Shown in pieces: positions 43,449-52,169 of a DNA stretch of 64,000 nucleotides. Each line of letters opens with the position of its first letter. Position 1 is the first letter of the stretch. Source of the DNA: Aquabacterium sp029268225 (GTDB lineage: Bacteria > Pseudomonadota > Gammaproteobacteria > Burkholderiales > Burkholderiaceae_C); contig NZ_JBBEYB010000011.1 in assembly GCF_037482285.1 (NCBI RefSeq), positions 1 through 64,000 of the forward strand, read 5' to 3'. The notes beneath the pieces were generated by a model. It saw only the letters and a list, made by a program, of their open reading frames with translations. It was not told where the DNA came from and did not search any database. A program made the position numbers and the translations under genes.

Positions 43449-44558
43449 TTGCGTGTGATCCATTTTGTGACGGGCGGATTTTCTGGGGCCACCCAGGTGG
43501 CGGTGGAGCTCGTGCGAGCCGCCGTGACCGACCCGGGCATGGAGGCCTTGCTGGTCTTGCGGCGCAAGCGTCAGGCGGATCCTGCGCGCGTGGAGGCCTT
43601 GCGGCAGGAGGGCTTGGCGGTAGAGGTGGTCCAGGGTTGGTCGCACATTGCAACGGTGCTGGATTTGGTGAGGGTGTGCCGCAGGTTCAAGCCTGACGTT
43701 CTGGTGGCGCATGGCTTCAGCGAGCATCTCTGGGGCCGATATGCCGGGCTGTTGGCGAAGGTGCCGGCCTTGGTTCATGTTGAGCACAATTCGCGCGAGC
43801 GCTATTCGTGGTGGCGTTTGGCGCAGGCGAAATGGCTGGCGCAGAGAACGGCGGCGATCATCGGTTGCTCTGAGGGGGTCAAAGAGCGCCTGTTGGAATT
43901 GGGTTTTCCTGCAGATCGCACCATGGCGATTCCCAACGGTATCAAGCTGGCGCCTTTTGTGGCAGCCGAGGCGACCCCTTATGCAGATCGCACACCGGGC
44001 ATCGTGATGTCAGCGCGCTTTGCTCGGCAGAAGGATCATGAGACCTTGATTCGTGCGGTGGCGCTGCTGCGGGATCGCGGCTTGACGCCGCCCGTGATGC
44101 TGGCTGGGGTTGGCAAGCGTCGGTATCGGGAGCGCGCCGAGCAACTGGTGAGGGAGCTGGCGTTGTCGCAGCAGGTGCAGTTTTTGGGGCACTGCCCGAC
44201 CGTGCCTGCCTTGCTGATGTCACACCAGCTTTTCGTTTTGTCGACGCATTACGAGGGCATGCCTCTGGCGATGGTCGAGGCGATGGCTGCTGGCTGTGCG
44301 GTGGTGGGCAGTGCCGTGGTGGGTGTCAAGGAACTGCTGCGTGATGGCGTGGATGGCAGACTGGTGGCGCATGCCGATGCCGCGGCGCTGGCCCATGCAT
44401 TGGAGGAATTGCTGCGTGATCCTTTGTGGGCCTCAGCCCTGGCGCAACAGGCCCGAGAGCGAGCTTTGCGCGATTTTGGCGTGGCAGTGATGGCCGAGCG
44501 ATATGGCAACTGCCTGCGGACCATCACCAAGCACTTGGCGGAGCGGCCTGTGGCCTGA
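43449..44558 (+). CDS. Glycosyltransferase family 4
   Basis: This GT4 enzyme of about 369 residues is one of the few plus-strand genes. It has VIHFVTGGFSGATQVAVEL at the N terminus, LVHVEHNSRERYSWW and GCSEGVKERLLELGFP in the acceptor half, and VMSARFARQKDHETLIRA and STHYEGMPLAMVEAMAAGC in the donor half. No ATG fits; TTG at 43449 has GGAG eight bases upstream and gives a usual family N terminus. An earlier TTG at 43365 would add 28 residues. It is divergent from the waaF-like gene, so the 43285-43448 stretch should hold promoters for both. Confidence 0.85.
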   Translation: MRVIHFVTGGFSGATQVAVELVRAAVTDPGMEALLVLRRKRQADPARVEALRQEGLAVEVVQGWSHIATVLDLVRVCRRFKPDVLVAHGFSEHLWGRYAGLLAKVPALVHVEHNSRERYSWWRLAQAKWLAQRTAAIIGCSEGVKERLLELGFPADRTMAIPNGIKLAPFVAAEATPYADRTPGIVMSARFARQKDHETLIRAVALLRDRGLTPPVMLAGVGKRRYRERAEQLVRELALSQQVQFLGHCPTVPALLMSHQLFVLSTHYEGMPLAMVEAMAAGCAVVGSAVVGVKELLRDGVDGRLVAHADAAALAHALEELLRDPLWASALAQQARERALRDFGVAVMAERYGNCLRTITKHLAERPVA

Positions 44559-44588
44559 TGCTGCGCGGGGTTGGGTGGTGCGGGGCTG

Positions 44589-47390
44589 TCAAGCCATCAC
44601 CAACAACCTCAAACCCACCGGTAACGCCTCCCCAAAGCTGCGCTTCCGATCGGCCTCATCCAGCTCCACCACCTCGCTCACCATGGCGCTCCAACTGGCC
44701 GGGGCACCGATGGCCTCCAGACGCTGGATGACCGTCTCGCGCAACTCGGCAGGCAGGTCGCGAGCCCGATCACCGCTCATGCGCGCCAGGGTTGTGGCGG
44801 CAAAGGCGGCGTGGTCCACGGTGCGCCAATCCAGATCCAGCAAGGCTTGCAGCCAGACGCTGGCGGTCTCGGGCGGGACGACGTTTTCCGCATTGCCATA
44901 GAGCGACACCCGTGCACCCAGCCGCCCCACGGCCCACCAGGTGTGGGGCTTGTCGCCTGTTTTCTGCAGACGCTGCACCAGCCAGTTGCCGACTTCGACG
45001 CGGTAGGCAGCCGGTACGCGTTCCAGCGAGGCGACCAGGCGCACCATGTCGTCGTAGCTGCTTTGCAAGGGGTCTTTGTCGCGCCGGGCGTGCTGGATGG
45101 ACATGAGGTGTTCGCCCACCACTTCGAGCAATTGCAGCTGCTGCGCCGCGTCGAGCCCGCCTGCAGCGCGGCGCCACAGCGTCCACCATTCAGACCAGTT
45201 GTTGCTGTCTTGGGTGTACTGGATGCCCTGGGCGAACAGCGGCCAGATCTGTTCGATGCGCCAGCTGTCCAGCGGGGCGCCCAGCCCGGGTCGCAGGCAG
45301 TAGCCGGTCAGGTTGAGCCACACGCGTTCGTGCTCGGCGCTGCGTCGGCGGCGACGCATGCGGGCCCACAGGGCATTGAACAGGGCGCGCAGCAGGGGCA
45401 GATCCCAGGTGTCGCGGGCGCCGAGCAGGCGCTCCAGCCGGGTGCGCAATTGGCGCACGGTCTTGGCATCGACGGCTTGGGTTTGCGTGCCGAACACCTG
45501 GTCGATGAGCTGCACGGCGTCGGGCAGGCGTGGATGGACGGGAGCATCTTTGTCGGCCGTGTTGCTGGAGGCGGTGGCCGCTTGGCCACGCAGCTCGAAG
45601 GCGAGCCGCCAGCGCTGGCTGGGGTCGTCGATGCGTGTGCAGTGCACCTCCAGCGTGCCCACTTCGGTCATGGTGGCGCTCAGTTGCACCTGTACGTCGA
45701 GGGCGCGCTGCCCCGCGGGCAAGGGCAGCACGGTGGTGATGGCGGGCAGGCGCACGAAGCGTTCGTCGTCGAGCGCGAGCAGGTCACCGGCTTGCCAGGC
45801 GGTGTCGGCCACCGTGGAGACGAGGTGAAAGCGCACCGCCTGACCCAGGCGCAGGGCGAAGGTGCGGTCGGGCAAGACGACTTCGGTGTCTTCGGACGTG
45901 CCGCGCGGAAGCACGCAGATGCCTTGGCCTTGCCCCGGGGTGTCGTCGAGCACCAGCATGTAACTGCGGGCCGAGCCACCCCCGATGCCGCGGCCCAACT
46001 CGAGGACCCGCTCGGATCGCACCAAGGCGTAGGCCACCGCGCCGCGGGCCACGGCCACGTCGGGGGCGTCGTTGTGCAGCACGTGCACGGGGTGGCCTGC
46101 CCAGTCGCTGAGCGTGTGGGCCAAGCGCTGGGCCAGGGCCGGGGCGCGGAACACGCCGCCGTTGAGCAGCAGGGTGTCGGGCACGGCCAAGGGGGCGTGT
46201 GGCGCATCCCCCAGGGCTTGCTGCGCGGCTTGGGCATGCTGGCTCAAGAACGCCGCCAGGTGCCGTGTGATGGCCGCATCGGCCGGATAAGGCAGGCCGA
46301 ATTCGACGATGCCAGCCAGACGCTGGCGGGGCCGGTCATGGCGCTCGCAGCGAGGCAGGAAGCCATCGACGAGCAGGGGCAAGACCTCGTCTCGCTGCAA
46401 CTTGACCGATTGCGCACTGCCGATAAGTTGCGCGCCGCCACCCAACAAGGTGACGGTGACCTCGGCAGGGGCAGCGTCGGACAGTAGTTGCTCTTTGGCG
46501 ATGCGACAGCGTTGCACCAGTTGCGCCAGGCGTGCAGCGGACAGCGGGGTGCGTTGCGCCATCTGGCGTTCGACCAGGTGTGCCAGCGCCAGGTCCATGT
46601 TGTCACCGCCCAGCATGAGGTGGTCGCCCACGCCGATGCGGGTGAGCTGGGGCTGGCCCAGCGCATCGTGTGCGACCTGGATCAGCGTCAGGTCGGTGGT
46701 GCCACCGCCCACGTCGCACACCAGCACCAGCTTGGCGGGGCCGAGGGCGTGGTTCAGATCGGTGCGGTGGCGAAACAGCCAGTCGTGGAAGGCGGCTTGG
46801 GGCTCTTCCAGCAAGCGCAGGCGGTGCAGGCCCGCCTGCTCCGCGGCGGCCAGGGTCAGGCCGCGTGCGCCTTCGTCGAAGGACGCGGGCACGGTGAGCA
46901 CGATGTCTTGCTCGACCAGCGGGGCGTCGGGGAAGGTGGCATCCCAGGCCTCGCGCACATGGGCCAGGTAGCTGGCGCTGGCCGCCACAGGCGACACCTT
47001 GGGCACATCGTCCGGCGCGCCCCACGGCAGGATCGCTGCGGTGCGGTCCACGCCCGGGTGCGACAACCAGCTTTTGGCACTGCTGACCAGGCGTCCAGGG
47101 ACCTGGGCACCCAAGGCGCGGGCGTAATCGCCCAAGACGGCGGGCACCTCATGGGCCGACGAGGGTGGAGGTGTGATCAGATCACCGGCGCCCAGCTCGC
47201 CAGGCGCAGGGTGGTAGCGCACGGAGGGCAGCAGTTCGCGGGCTGCGACCTCACCGGGCCCGACGGCCTGGGGGATTGCAAACAGCCGGATCGCCTCGTC
47301 ACCGGCCGAGGCCTGCGCCGCGTGGTCGGCATACGCGACCACGGTGTGGCTGGTGCCGAGGTCGATCCCGACGGTGTAGCGTGCGCTCAC
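44589..47390 (-). CDS. Hsp70-like protein with C-terminal DUF3731 region
   Basis: The 933-residue protein has an actin-like ATPase part over about 450 residues: YTVGIDLGTSHTVVA (phosphate 1), VLVCDVGGGTTDLTLI (phosphate 2), GGDNMDLALAHLVE and TLLLNGGVFRAPALA. A beta-rich region like a substrate domain follows. The last 300 residues are mostly helical and Trp/Arg-rich (the DUF3731 region). It is much longer than DnaK (about 640 residues) and lacks a DnaK-type C-terminal tail. Substrate and partners are unknown. Its start overlaps the stop of the second Hsp70 gene by ATGA. Confidence 0.88.
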   Translation of the reverse strand: MSARYTVGIDLGTSHTVVAYADHAAQASAGDEAIRLFAIPQAVGPGEVAARELLPSVRYHPAPGELGAGDLITPPPSSAHEVPAVLGDYARALGAQVPGRLVSSAKSWLSHPGVDRTAAILPWGAPDDVPKVSPVAASASYLAHVREAWDATFPDAPLVEQDIVLTVPASFDEGARGLTLAAAEQAGLHRLRLLEEPQAAFHDWLFRHRTDLNHALGPAKLVLVCDVGGGTTDLTLIQVAHDALGQPQLTRIGVGDHLMLGGDNMDLALAHLVERQMAQRTPLSAARLAQLVQRCRIAKEQLLSDAAPAEVTVTLLGGGAQLIGSAQSVKLQRDEVLPLLVDGFLPRCERHDRPRQRLAGIVEFGLPYPADAAITRHLAAFLSQHAQAAQQALGDAPHAPLAVPDTLLLNGGVFRAPALAQRLAHTLSDWAGHPVHVLHNDAPDVAVARGAVAYALVRSERVLELGRGIGGGSARSYMLVLDDTPGQGQGICVLPRGTSEDTEVVLPDRTFALRLGQAVRFHLVSTVADTAWQAGDLLALDDERFVRLPAITTVLPLPAGQRALDVQVQLSATMTEVGTLEVHCTRIDDPSQRWRLAFELRGQAATASSNTADKDAPVHPRLPDAVQLIDQVFGTQTQAVDAKTVRQLRTRLERLLGARDTWDLPLLRALFNALWARMRRRRRSAEHERVWLNLTGYCLRPGLGAPLDSWRIEQIWPLFAQGIQYTQDSNNWSEWWTLWRRAAGGLDAAQQLQLLEVVGEHLMSIQHARRDKDPLQSSYDDMVRLVASLERVPAAYRVEVGNWLVQRLQKTGDKPHTWWAVGRLGARVSLYGNAENVVPPETASVWLQALLDLDWRTVDHAAFAATTLARMSGDRARDLPAELRETVIQRLEAIGAPASWSAMVSEVVELDEADRKRSFGEALPVGLRLLVMA

Positions 47391-49234
47391 AGGCTGTCGG
47401 CGCGGGCGTCGAAGCTGACCTTCCAGCGCTCGGAGCTGCCCACGGGCAGGGCTTCGAGTTCCAGCACGCCAGTTTCGGTCACGCGGGCGTGCAGTTGCAC
47501 GCGCACGATCTCGCCCGCAGTGCGGCCTTGCGCTGGCAGGTTGGCCTCGATCTCGGCCAGCTCCTGCAACTCATCGGGCCCCCAGAAGTCGAGCAGGGTG
47601 CCGACGCTGTCCTGGCGGCGCACGGACGAGCCAAAGAAGCGGAAGCGCACCGGCTCGCCCACGATCAGGCCAAACTCGGCGGCGGCCACACCGGCTTCGC
47701 TGCCTTCCTCCATGCCGAAGGGGGCCAGACACAGGGCTTGGATGGGCGGTTCCATGCCGGGGATGGCGGGCATGTTCGACTCCACCGCGACGTAGTAGGC
47801 CTGTGCCGTGCCGCCGCGGATGCGCACACCGCGCCCCCGGCGCACATAGCCGTAGTAGGCCGCGCCGCGCGCCACAGCCAGGTCCAGATCGGCCCCGCCC
47901 AGCAGGCGGGCGGCAGGCCCACCTTCGGCCGCCAACCAGCCGTTGAGAATGTTCAGCACCCGATTGGCCAGCAAGCTGGACTTGAGCACACCGCCGTTGA
48001 ACAACACGGCTGTGGGGTGCAGGAAGCTGGCGCTGGCGGACAAGCTGCCTTCAAAGCCATTCAACTCGGCCAAGGCCTCGCGCTGGCGGCTCAGGAACGC
48101 GCCCAGGTGGCGGGTGATGGCCGCATCCTGCGCATAGGGCAGGCCCAGTTGCGTCAGACCCGCTCGGGCGCGGCTCAGCGGCGCATCCGACACCGCGACC
48201 TGTGGGAAGAATCCTTCCAACAGGATCTGGTTCAGTTCGTCGCGCGTGACTTCGGTGCGGATGGCGCCACCGATGAGCTTGGAGCCTCGGCTGGGCACGA
48301 CCACGGGCACGGTGGCCACGCTGGCATCGTTCAGCAGCGTCTCTTTGGCCTGCCGGCAGGCATGCGAGAGCGCGCGCGTCTGCCACGCATCCAGCTGCGT
48401 GCCTTGCCCGGCCAGCTTGCGCGCCACGCCATAGGCCAGCGCCAGGTCCATGTTGTCGCCACCCAGCAGGATGTGGTCGCCCACGGCCACGCGTTGCAGC
48501 TCCAGGTTGCCATCGCGCTCCAGCACGGCCATCAGCGAGAGGTCGGTCGTGCCGCCACCCACGTCGATCACCAAGATCAGGTCACCGCGTTGCACCTCTT
48601 TGCGCCACTGGCCCTGGCTGCGCTGAATCCAGCTGTAGAGCGCGGCCTGCGGCTCTTCCAGCAGCGTCAGGTTCGCGTAGCCCGCTTGCTGTGCGGCCTC
48701 GGCGGTGAGTTCCCGTGCGCCAGGGTCGAACGACGCGGGGATGGTGACGGTGATGTCTTGTTCCTGGAAAGGCGCCTCCGGGTGTGCCAGGTTCCAGGCA
48801 TCGCGCAGATGTGTCAGGTAGCGCACCGAGGCGGCCAGCGGCGACACGCGCTCGACCTCGGCAGGCGCATCGGCCGGCAGGATGGGCGCGCGGCGATCCA
48901 CACCGGGGTGGCACAGCCAGCTCTTGGCGCTGGACACCAGCCGGATCGGCGTGGCGGCACCCCGCGAGCGGGCCATCTCGCCGACGGCCACCGACTCGGT
49001 CGTGGACCAGGGCAGGTTCAGATCGCCGGGAGCGAATTCGCTGGCGTGCGGCAGGTACAGGAAGGAGGGCAGCAGTTCGCGCCCTTCCACGGCACCGGGC
49101 CCAGTCAACTGCGGGATGGGCAAGACGCCTTGCACCACTTTTTCGCCATCGCTGGCCTGCGTGTCCACCCAAGACAGGGCGCAGTGCGTGGTGCCCAGGT
49201 CGATGCCAATGGTGTAGCGCGACGACGTGCTCAC
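47387..49234 (-). CDS. Hsp70-like protein
   Basis: The 615-residue protein has YTIGIDLGTTHCALSW (phosphate 1), LILVIDVGGGTTDLSLM (phosphate 2), GGDNMDLALAYGVARK, and VLFNGGVLKSSLLANRV (adenosine side), so an intact ATPase site is likely. VSSAKSWLCHPGVDRRAPIL is shared with the longer paralogue encoded next, which indicates an old duplication. The C-terminal beta part is short and no lid helices are evident. No DnaJ or GrpE gene lies nearby. It is coupled by ATGA to genes on both sides. Confidence 0.88.
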   Translation of the reverse strand: MSTSSRYTIGIDLGTTHCALSWVDTQASDGEKVVQGVLPIPQLTGPGAVEGRELLPSFLYLPHASEFAPGDLNLPWSTTESVAVGEMARSRGAATPIRLVSSAKSWLCHPGVDRRAPILPADAPAEVERVSPLAASVRYLTHLRDAWNLAHPEAPFQEQDITVTIPASFDPGARELTAEAAQQAGYANLTLLEEPQAALYSWIQRSQGQWRKEVQRGDLILVIDVGGGTTDLSLMAVLERDGNLELQRVAVGDHILLGGDNMDLALAYGVARKLAGQGTQLDAWQTRALSHACRQAKETLLNDASVATVPVVVPSRGSKLIGGAIRTEVTRDELNQILLEGFFPQVAVSDAPLSRARAGLTQLGLPYAQDAAITRHLGAFLSRQREALAELNGFEGSLSASASFLHPTAVLFNGGVLKSSLLANRVLNILNGWLAAEGGPAARLLGGADLDLAVARGAAYYGYVRRGRGVRIRGGTAQAYYVAVESNMPAIPGMEPPIQALCLAPFGMEEGSEAGVAAAEFGLIVGEPVRFRFFGSSVRRQDSVGTLLDFWGPDELQELAEIEANLPAQGRTAGEIVRVQLHARVTETGVLELEALPVGSSERWKVSFDARADSL

Positions 49235-49866
49235 AGTTCCACCTCGGCCTGCGCCACGATCTGGGCGTCGTGCCCTTCTGTCAGTTGCGGCAGGCGGACC
49301 TCGGTGGCGCGCCAGCCCCGGTGCGTGAGCGTGCCGGTGAACGGCGCCTGGCCGACCACGTTGCCGGTCAGGCGCACGGCGCTGGCATCGAAGCCGGCCG
49401 GCAGGGTGAGGCGGCTGCCTTCGTTTTCAGATCGCACGGGCGCCAGGCTGACATGCTCGCGCAGCACCTTGCGGCAGCCCTCGTGCACCACGCGGGCGGC
49501 GGCACCAATCTCGGCATCGCTGTAGGCGGCGATGTCTTCCTGCACGAAGTCGACGAGGCGGGCCTCCCGCTGCAGCAGCGACAGCAGTTGCAGGGCCGCG
49601 CTGGTGTCGGCGACCTTCGGTGTGGCGGGGGCTGCGGGAGGTGTGACGGGTGCGGCGGCAACAGGGGGCGGTGCTGTGGGCGCAGACTCGGCCACTGGCG
49701 CGCTCGCAGGCGCCGACGAGGGGGGCAGGGCCGCCGGCGCTTCGGACGCGCCGCCCGAACGCAAGCGCTCAATGTCGGCTGCGAAGTCAGGGCGCGACAG
49801 GATGCCGAAGAAGCTGCCAAACGCCAGCGAAATGCGGCGCGACAGAGAGGGAGGGTTGGAACTCAT
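49231..49866 (-). CDS. DUF2760 family protein, first gene of an Hsp70 cassette
   Basis: The 211-residue protein has an N-terminal stretch with a weak hydrophobic helix (ISLAFGSFFGIL), a low-complexity linker of about 60 residues rich in Ala and Pro, and a C-terminal globular part (LQLLSLLQREARLVDFVQED, then DAEIGAAARVVHEGCRKVL and PFTGTLTHRGWRATEVRLP) that I recognise as DUF2760. Function is unknown. The ATG at 49866 is chosen because the longer frame has only unlikely residues before it. Its stop overlaps the Hsp70 start by ATGA. Confidence 0.8.
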   Translation of the reverse strand: MSSNPPSLSRRISLAFGSFFGILSRPDFAADIERLRSGGASEAPAALPPSSAPASAPVAESAPTAPPPVAAAPVTPPAAPATPKVADTSAALQLLSLLQREARLVDFVQEDIAAYSDAEIGAAARVVHEGCRKVLREHVSLAPVRSENEGSRLTLPAGFDASAVRLTGNVVGQAPFTGTLTHRGWRATEVRLPQLTEGHDAQIVAQAEVEL

Positions 49867-50067
49867 GATGGCGAAGAAACAGGTGTCTGGGGCGCGGGGT
49901 CCAAGCGCTGGGGTAGCCGCATGCGTCGGGCGCCGGTTGCGCGGAGGCGACATGTTACCTAAGCCTGCTCCCGCTGGCGTACCGCACCGACCCGCTGAGC
50001 ATGAACCTGACACACGGTCATGCCCCTGACGGTGCGAAGATGCGCCAGCACCCTGACAATCATGCTC

Positions 50068-50634
50068 ATGACACGCTTTTCTCTTTTCCCGCAGACTTGG
50101 CGCAGGGCGCGTGTTCGTGCAGGGTGGGGCATCGTGGCATGCGCCGTGTGGCTTTCAGGCTGTGCGGGGACGCCCAAACCCGCTTCGACTCGCCATGAGG
50201 CCTTTGGTGCGGCCGAAACCTATTCACGCCTGATCGATGCCACGCCTGCGCAAACCTGCGAGGCGGGTCGCCGGGCACTGCTCAGCCAGGGCTACATCGT
50301 CAACAGCAGCAGCCCCGACCTGGTGGAAGGCACCAAGCACTTCCAGCCTGACGTGGAGTCGCACCTGAAGATGCTGATCCGTGTGGTCTGTGTGCCGGAA
50401 GACGCTCAAGGGCAGGTCAGCCTCGCCTTTGTCACTGGCGTGCAGGAAAGCTACAGCCTCAAGAAGGCCAACACCTCCGCCAGCCTGGGCCTCAGCGCCA
50501 TCGGCTCGCTCTCCATTCCCTTGATGTCGAGCAGCGATTCCATGGTCAAGGTCGGGGTCGAAACGATCTCGGAGGAGTCCTTCTACGACGGCTTTTTCAG
50601 CCTGCTACAGCAGTACCTCAACGAAAAGCCCTGA
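50068..50634 (+). CDS. DUF2242 family lipoprotein
   Basis: The protein of about 188 residues has a basic N terminus, a hydrophobic stretch and the lipobox LSGC with Cys32, so it should be a lipoprotein. The mature part (ETYSRLIDATPAQTCEAGRR, LLSQGYIVNSSSPDLVEGTK) matches DUF2242, a family of unknown function common in Burkholderiales. The ATG at 50068 gives the best signal peptide; 50062 and 50020 are in frame and possible. It is divergent from the DUF2760 gene and converges on the YkgJ-type gene. Confidence 0.78.
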   Translation: MTRFSLFPQTWRRARVRAGWGIVACAVWLSGCAGTPKPASTRHEAFGAAETYSRLIDATPAQTCEAGRRALLSQGYIVNSSSPDLVEGTKHFQPDVESHLKMLIRVVCVPEDAQGQVSLAFVTGVQESYSLKKANTSASLGLSAIGSLSIPLMSSSDSMVKVGVETISEESFYDGFFSLLQQYLNEKP

Positions 50635-50676
50635 CGATCGATTCCGCCCGCGCAGCGCAGGGGCCTCATGCCCTTC

Positions 50677-51081
50677 TCAGCGGCGTTGCGCCCGCGTCCC
50701 GTAAGGGCAGTAGTTGGGGCGTGGCCCCACCTGAGGATGCTTGCGGCAGGTGTTGGGGCGTTGCTCGTACACCGTGCAGCGCCTTGTGATGGCATCCAGG
50801 TACTGGCAATCGCCGCTGGCCCGGCGTGACAGCGTGAAGATGCTGTGCTTGAAATTGAAGTGCTCGATCGCACCCGCCTTGCTCAGGCGCTTGGCAATCT
50901 GCTTGGGCTCTTCGTGTTCGGCCTCAAACGGGTCCACCAGGCCCAGTCGGACCAGGTCGGGCAACTTCACCTCCACCGGCATCGTGCAGCAGTTGGCCAC
51001 GCAGGTGTCGCACAGGCCGTTGCGGTAACGTGACCACGTGTCCGGGCGGTCGACGTCGACGAGGTGGATCGAAGACTTCAT
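50677..51081 (-). CDS. YkgJ-type cysteine-cluster protein
   Basis: This small protein of about 134 residues has cysteines arranged as GLCDTCVANCC, then GDCQYLDAITRRCTVYEQRP and NTCRKHP, the zinc/iron-chelating domain of the YkgJ/UPF0153 group. It probably binds metal, possibly an iron-sulfur cluster. The substrate is unknown. The start at 51081 (MKSSIHLVDVD) is chosen over an upstream one that runs across the tRNA-side gap. Confidence 0.85.
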   Translation of the reverse strand: MKSSIHLVDVDRPDTWSRYRNGLCDTCVANCCTMPVEVKLPDLVRLGLVDPFEAEHEEPKQIAKRLSKAGAIEHFNFKHSIFTLSRRASGDCQYLDAITRRCTVYEQRPNTCRKHPQVGPRPNYCPYGTRAQRR

Positions 51082-51186
51082 GGCTTGGTCGTGTGGGTGT
51101 GTGCAGTCAGTTGTGAAATCGCAACAATTGCAGCAGGGCGACATCGGGGCAGCGTGAAGCGTGAGCCCGAGTTGGCGACCGGAAAC

Positions 51187-51218
51187 AAAAAAGCCCATCG
51201 CAGTGGATGGGCTTTTTT
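51187..51218 (-). terminator. Rho-independent terminator after tRNA-Phe
   Basis: A stem AAGCCCATC/GATGGGCTT with a 7-base loop is flanked by A and T runs on both sides, so it could work in either direction. It lies 9 bases beyond the 3' end of the minus-strand tRNA gene. Confidence 0.85.
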
Positions 51219-51226
51219 GATGATTC

Positions 51227-51302
51227 TGGTGGCCTGGGGCGGAATCGAACCACCGACACGCGGATTTTCAATCCGCTGCTCTACCAACTGAGCTACCAGG
51301 CC
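51227..51302 (-). tRNA. tRNA-Phe (anticodon GAA)
   Basis: The 76-base gene folds into a full cloverleaf. The acceptor stem is GGCCTGG/CCAGGCC, the D arm GCTCAGTTGGTAGAGC, and the anticodon stem GCGGA/TCCGC around TTGAAAA, with GAA at positions 34-36. The T arm has GGTTCGATTCC. The discriminator is A and the terminal CCA is encoded. It lies downstream of the NtrX-like gene and is followed by a strong terminator. Confidence 0.97.
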
Positions 51303-51307
51303 ATCTC

Positions 51308-51340
51308 TTCGTTGATTGCTGCGTTGCAGTGATCAACGAA
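51308..51340. other. Stable inverted repeat between the regulator gene and tRNA-Phe
   Basis: The arms TTCGTTGAT (51308-51316) and ATCAACGAA (51332-51340) pair perfectly. Inside, CTGC and GCAG pair again around GTT, leaving a symmetrical two-base internal loop. No T run follows on the minus strand, so it is not a standard terminator. It could be a 5' leader structure of the tRNA precursor or an mRNA 3' end. Confidence 0.6.
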
Positions 51341-51356
51341 GACCTGAACTATAGCA

Positions 51357-52142
51357 TCAATTTGCTGCCGATTTCTTCGATCGGCCCAAATCAACACCAA
51401 GTTGTTTCAGTTTGCGATAAAGGTGGGTGCGCTCCAGGCCGGTTTTCTCGGCCACGCGGGTCATACTGCCGCCTTCACGCGCCAGGTGGAACTCGAAGTA
51501 AGCACGCTCGAAGTCATCGCGGGCTTCGCGCAGCGGACGATCCAGCTCGAAGCTTTGCTCATGCGACAGACCGTTGTGGGCCGTGGCATTGAGGGCACCG
51601 TTGTGAACGGGCATGCCGTAGGCCACGGGTTGAGGTGTGTGCACGGGCTCGATGCCCACCATGTCGCTGCGCAAGGGTTGGGCAGCGCTGCTCAGGGGCA
51701 CCGCATACGAGGCTGCCGCCGTGATGGGCGTCACCGTGGCGGTGTGCACAGGCTGGGCCGGAGCAGCGGCACGTGGGGCCGGCTTGGACAAGCCTTGCTC
51801 CACGGTGCGCAGCAGCTTTTGCATCGTGATGGGCTTTTCCAGGAAAGCTTGGGCGCCAAACTTGGTGGCTTCCACGGCGGTGTCGATGGTGCCGTGCCCC
51901 GACATCATCACGACGGGCATGGTCAATTGACCGTTGGCACCCCATTCTTTCAACAAAGTGACGCCGTCAACGTCCGGCATCCAGATGTCCAACAAGACCA
52001 GGTCGGGTTGGCACTGTTCGCGCAACTGGCGTGCCTTGGCGGCGTTTTCAGCGACTTCAACGGTGTGACCTTCGTCGCTCAGGATTTCTGACAGCAGGGC
52101 GCGGATGCCCAGTTCGTCATCGACAACAAGAATGGTAGCCAT
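51357..52142 (-). CDS. NtrX-like response regulator with Fis-type DNA-binding domain
   Basis: The 261-residue protein has a receiver domain with Asp52 in VLLDIWMPD, the acidic pair at VDDE and the switch Lys in FLEKP, a linker of about 90 residues rich in Ala, Pro and His, and a C-terminal Fis-type helix-turn-helix (MTRVAEKTGLERTHLYRKLK). The central AAA+ domain of sigma-54 activators such as NtrX is absent, so it cannot drive sigma-54 open-complex formation. It follows the NtrY-like kinase by 27 bases and is its obvious partner. Confidence 0.88.
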   Translation of the reverse strand: MATILVVDDELGIRALLSEILSDEGHTVEVAENAAKARQLREQCQPDLVLLDIWMPDVDGVTLLKEWGANGQLTMPVVMMSGHGTIDTAVEATKFGAQAFLEKPITMQKLLRTVEQGLSKPAPRAAAPAQPVHTATVTPITAAASYAVPLSSAAQPLRSDMVGIEPVHTPQPVAYGMPVHNGALNATAHNGLSHEQSFELDRPLREARDDFERAYFEFHLAREGGSMTRVAEKTGLERTHLYRKLKQLGVDLGRSKKSAAN

Positions 52143-52169
52143 GAATAGGAGGGAACCCTCAAGTGGGAA

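Noticed and set aside
43326..43787. Minus-strand frame of 153 codons opposite the plus-strand GT4 gene
   Set aside because: Antisense to the conserved N-terminal half of the GT4 gene; composition is that of a shadow frame.
44811..49525. Long plus-strand open frames opposite the Hsp70 genes
   Set aside because: They mirror the coding frames of the two Hsp70 genes; no domain, no ribosome-binding sites.
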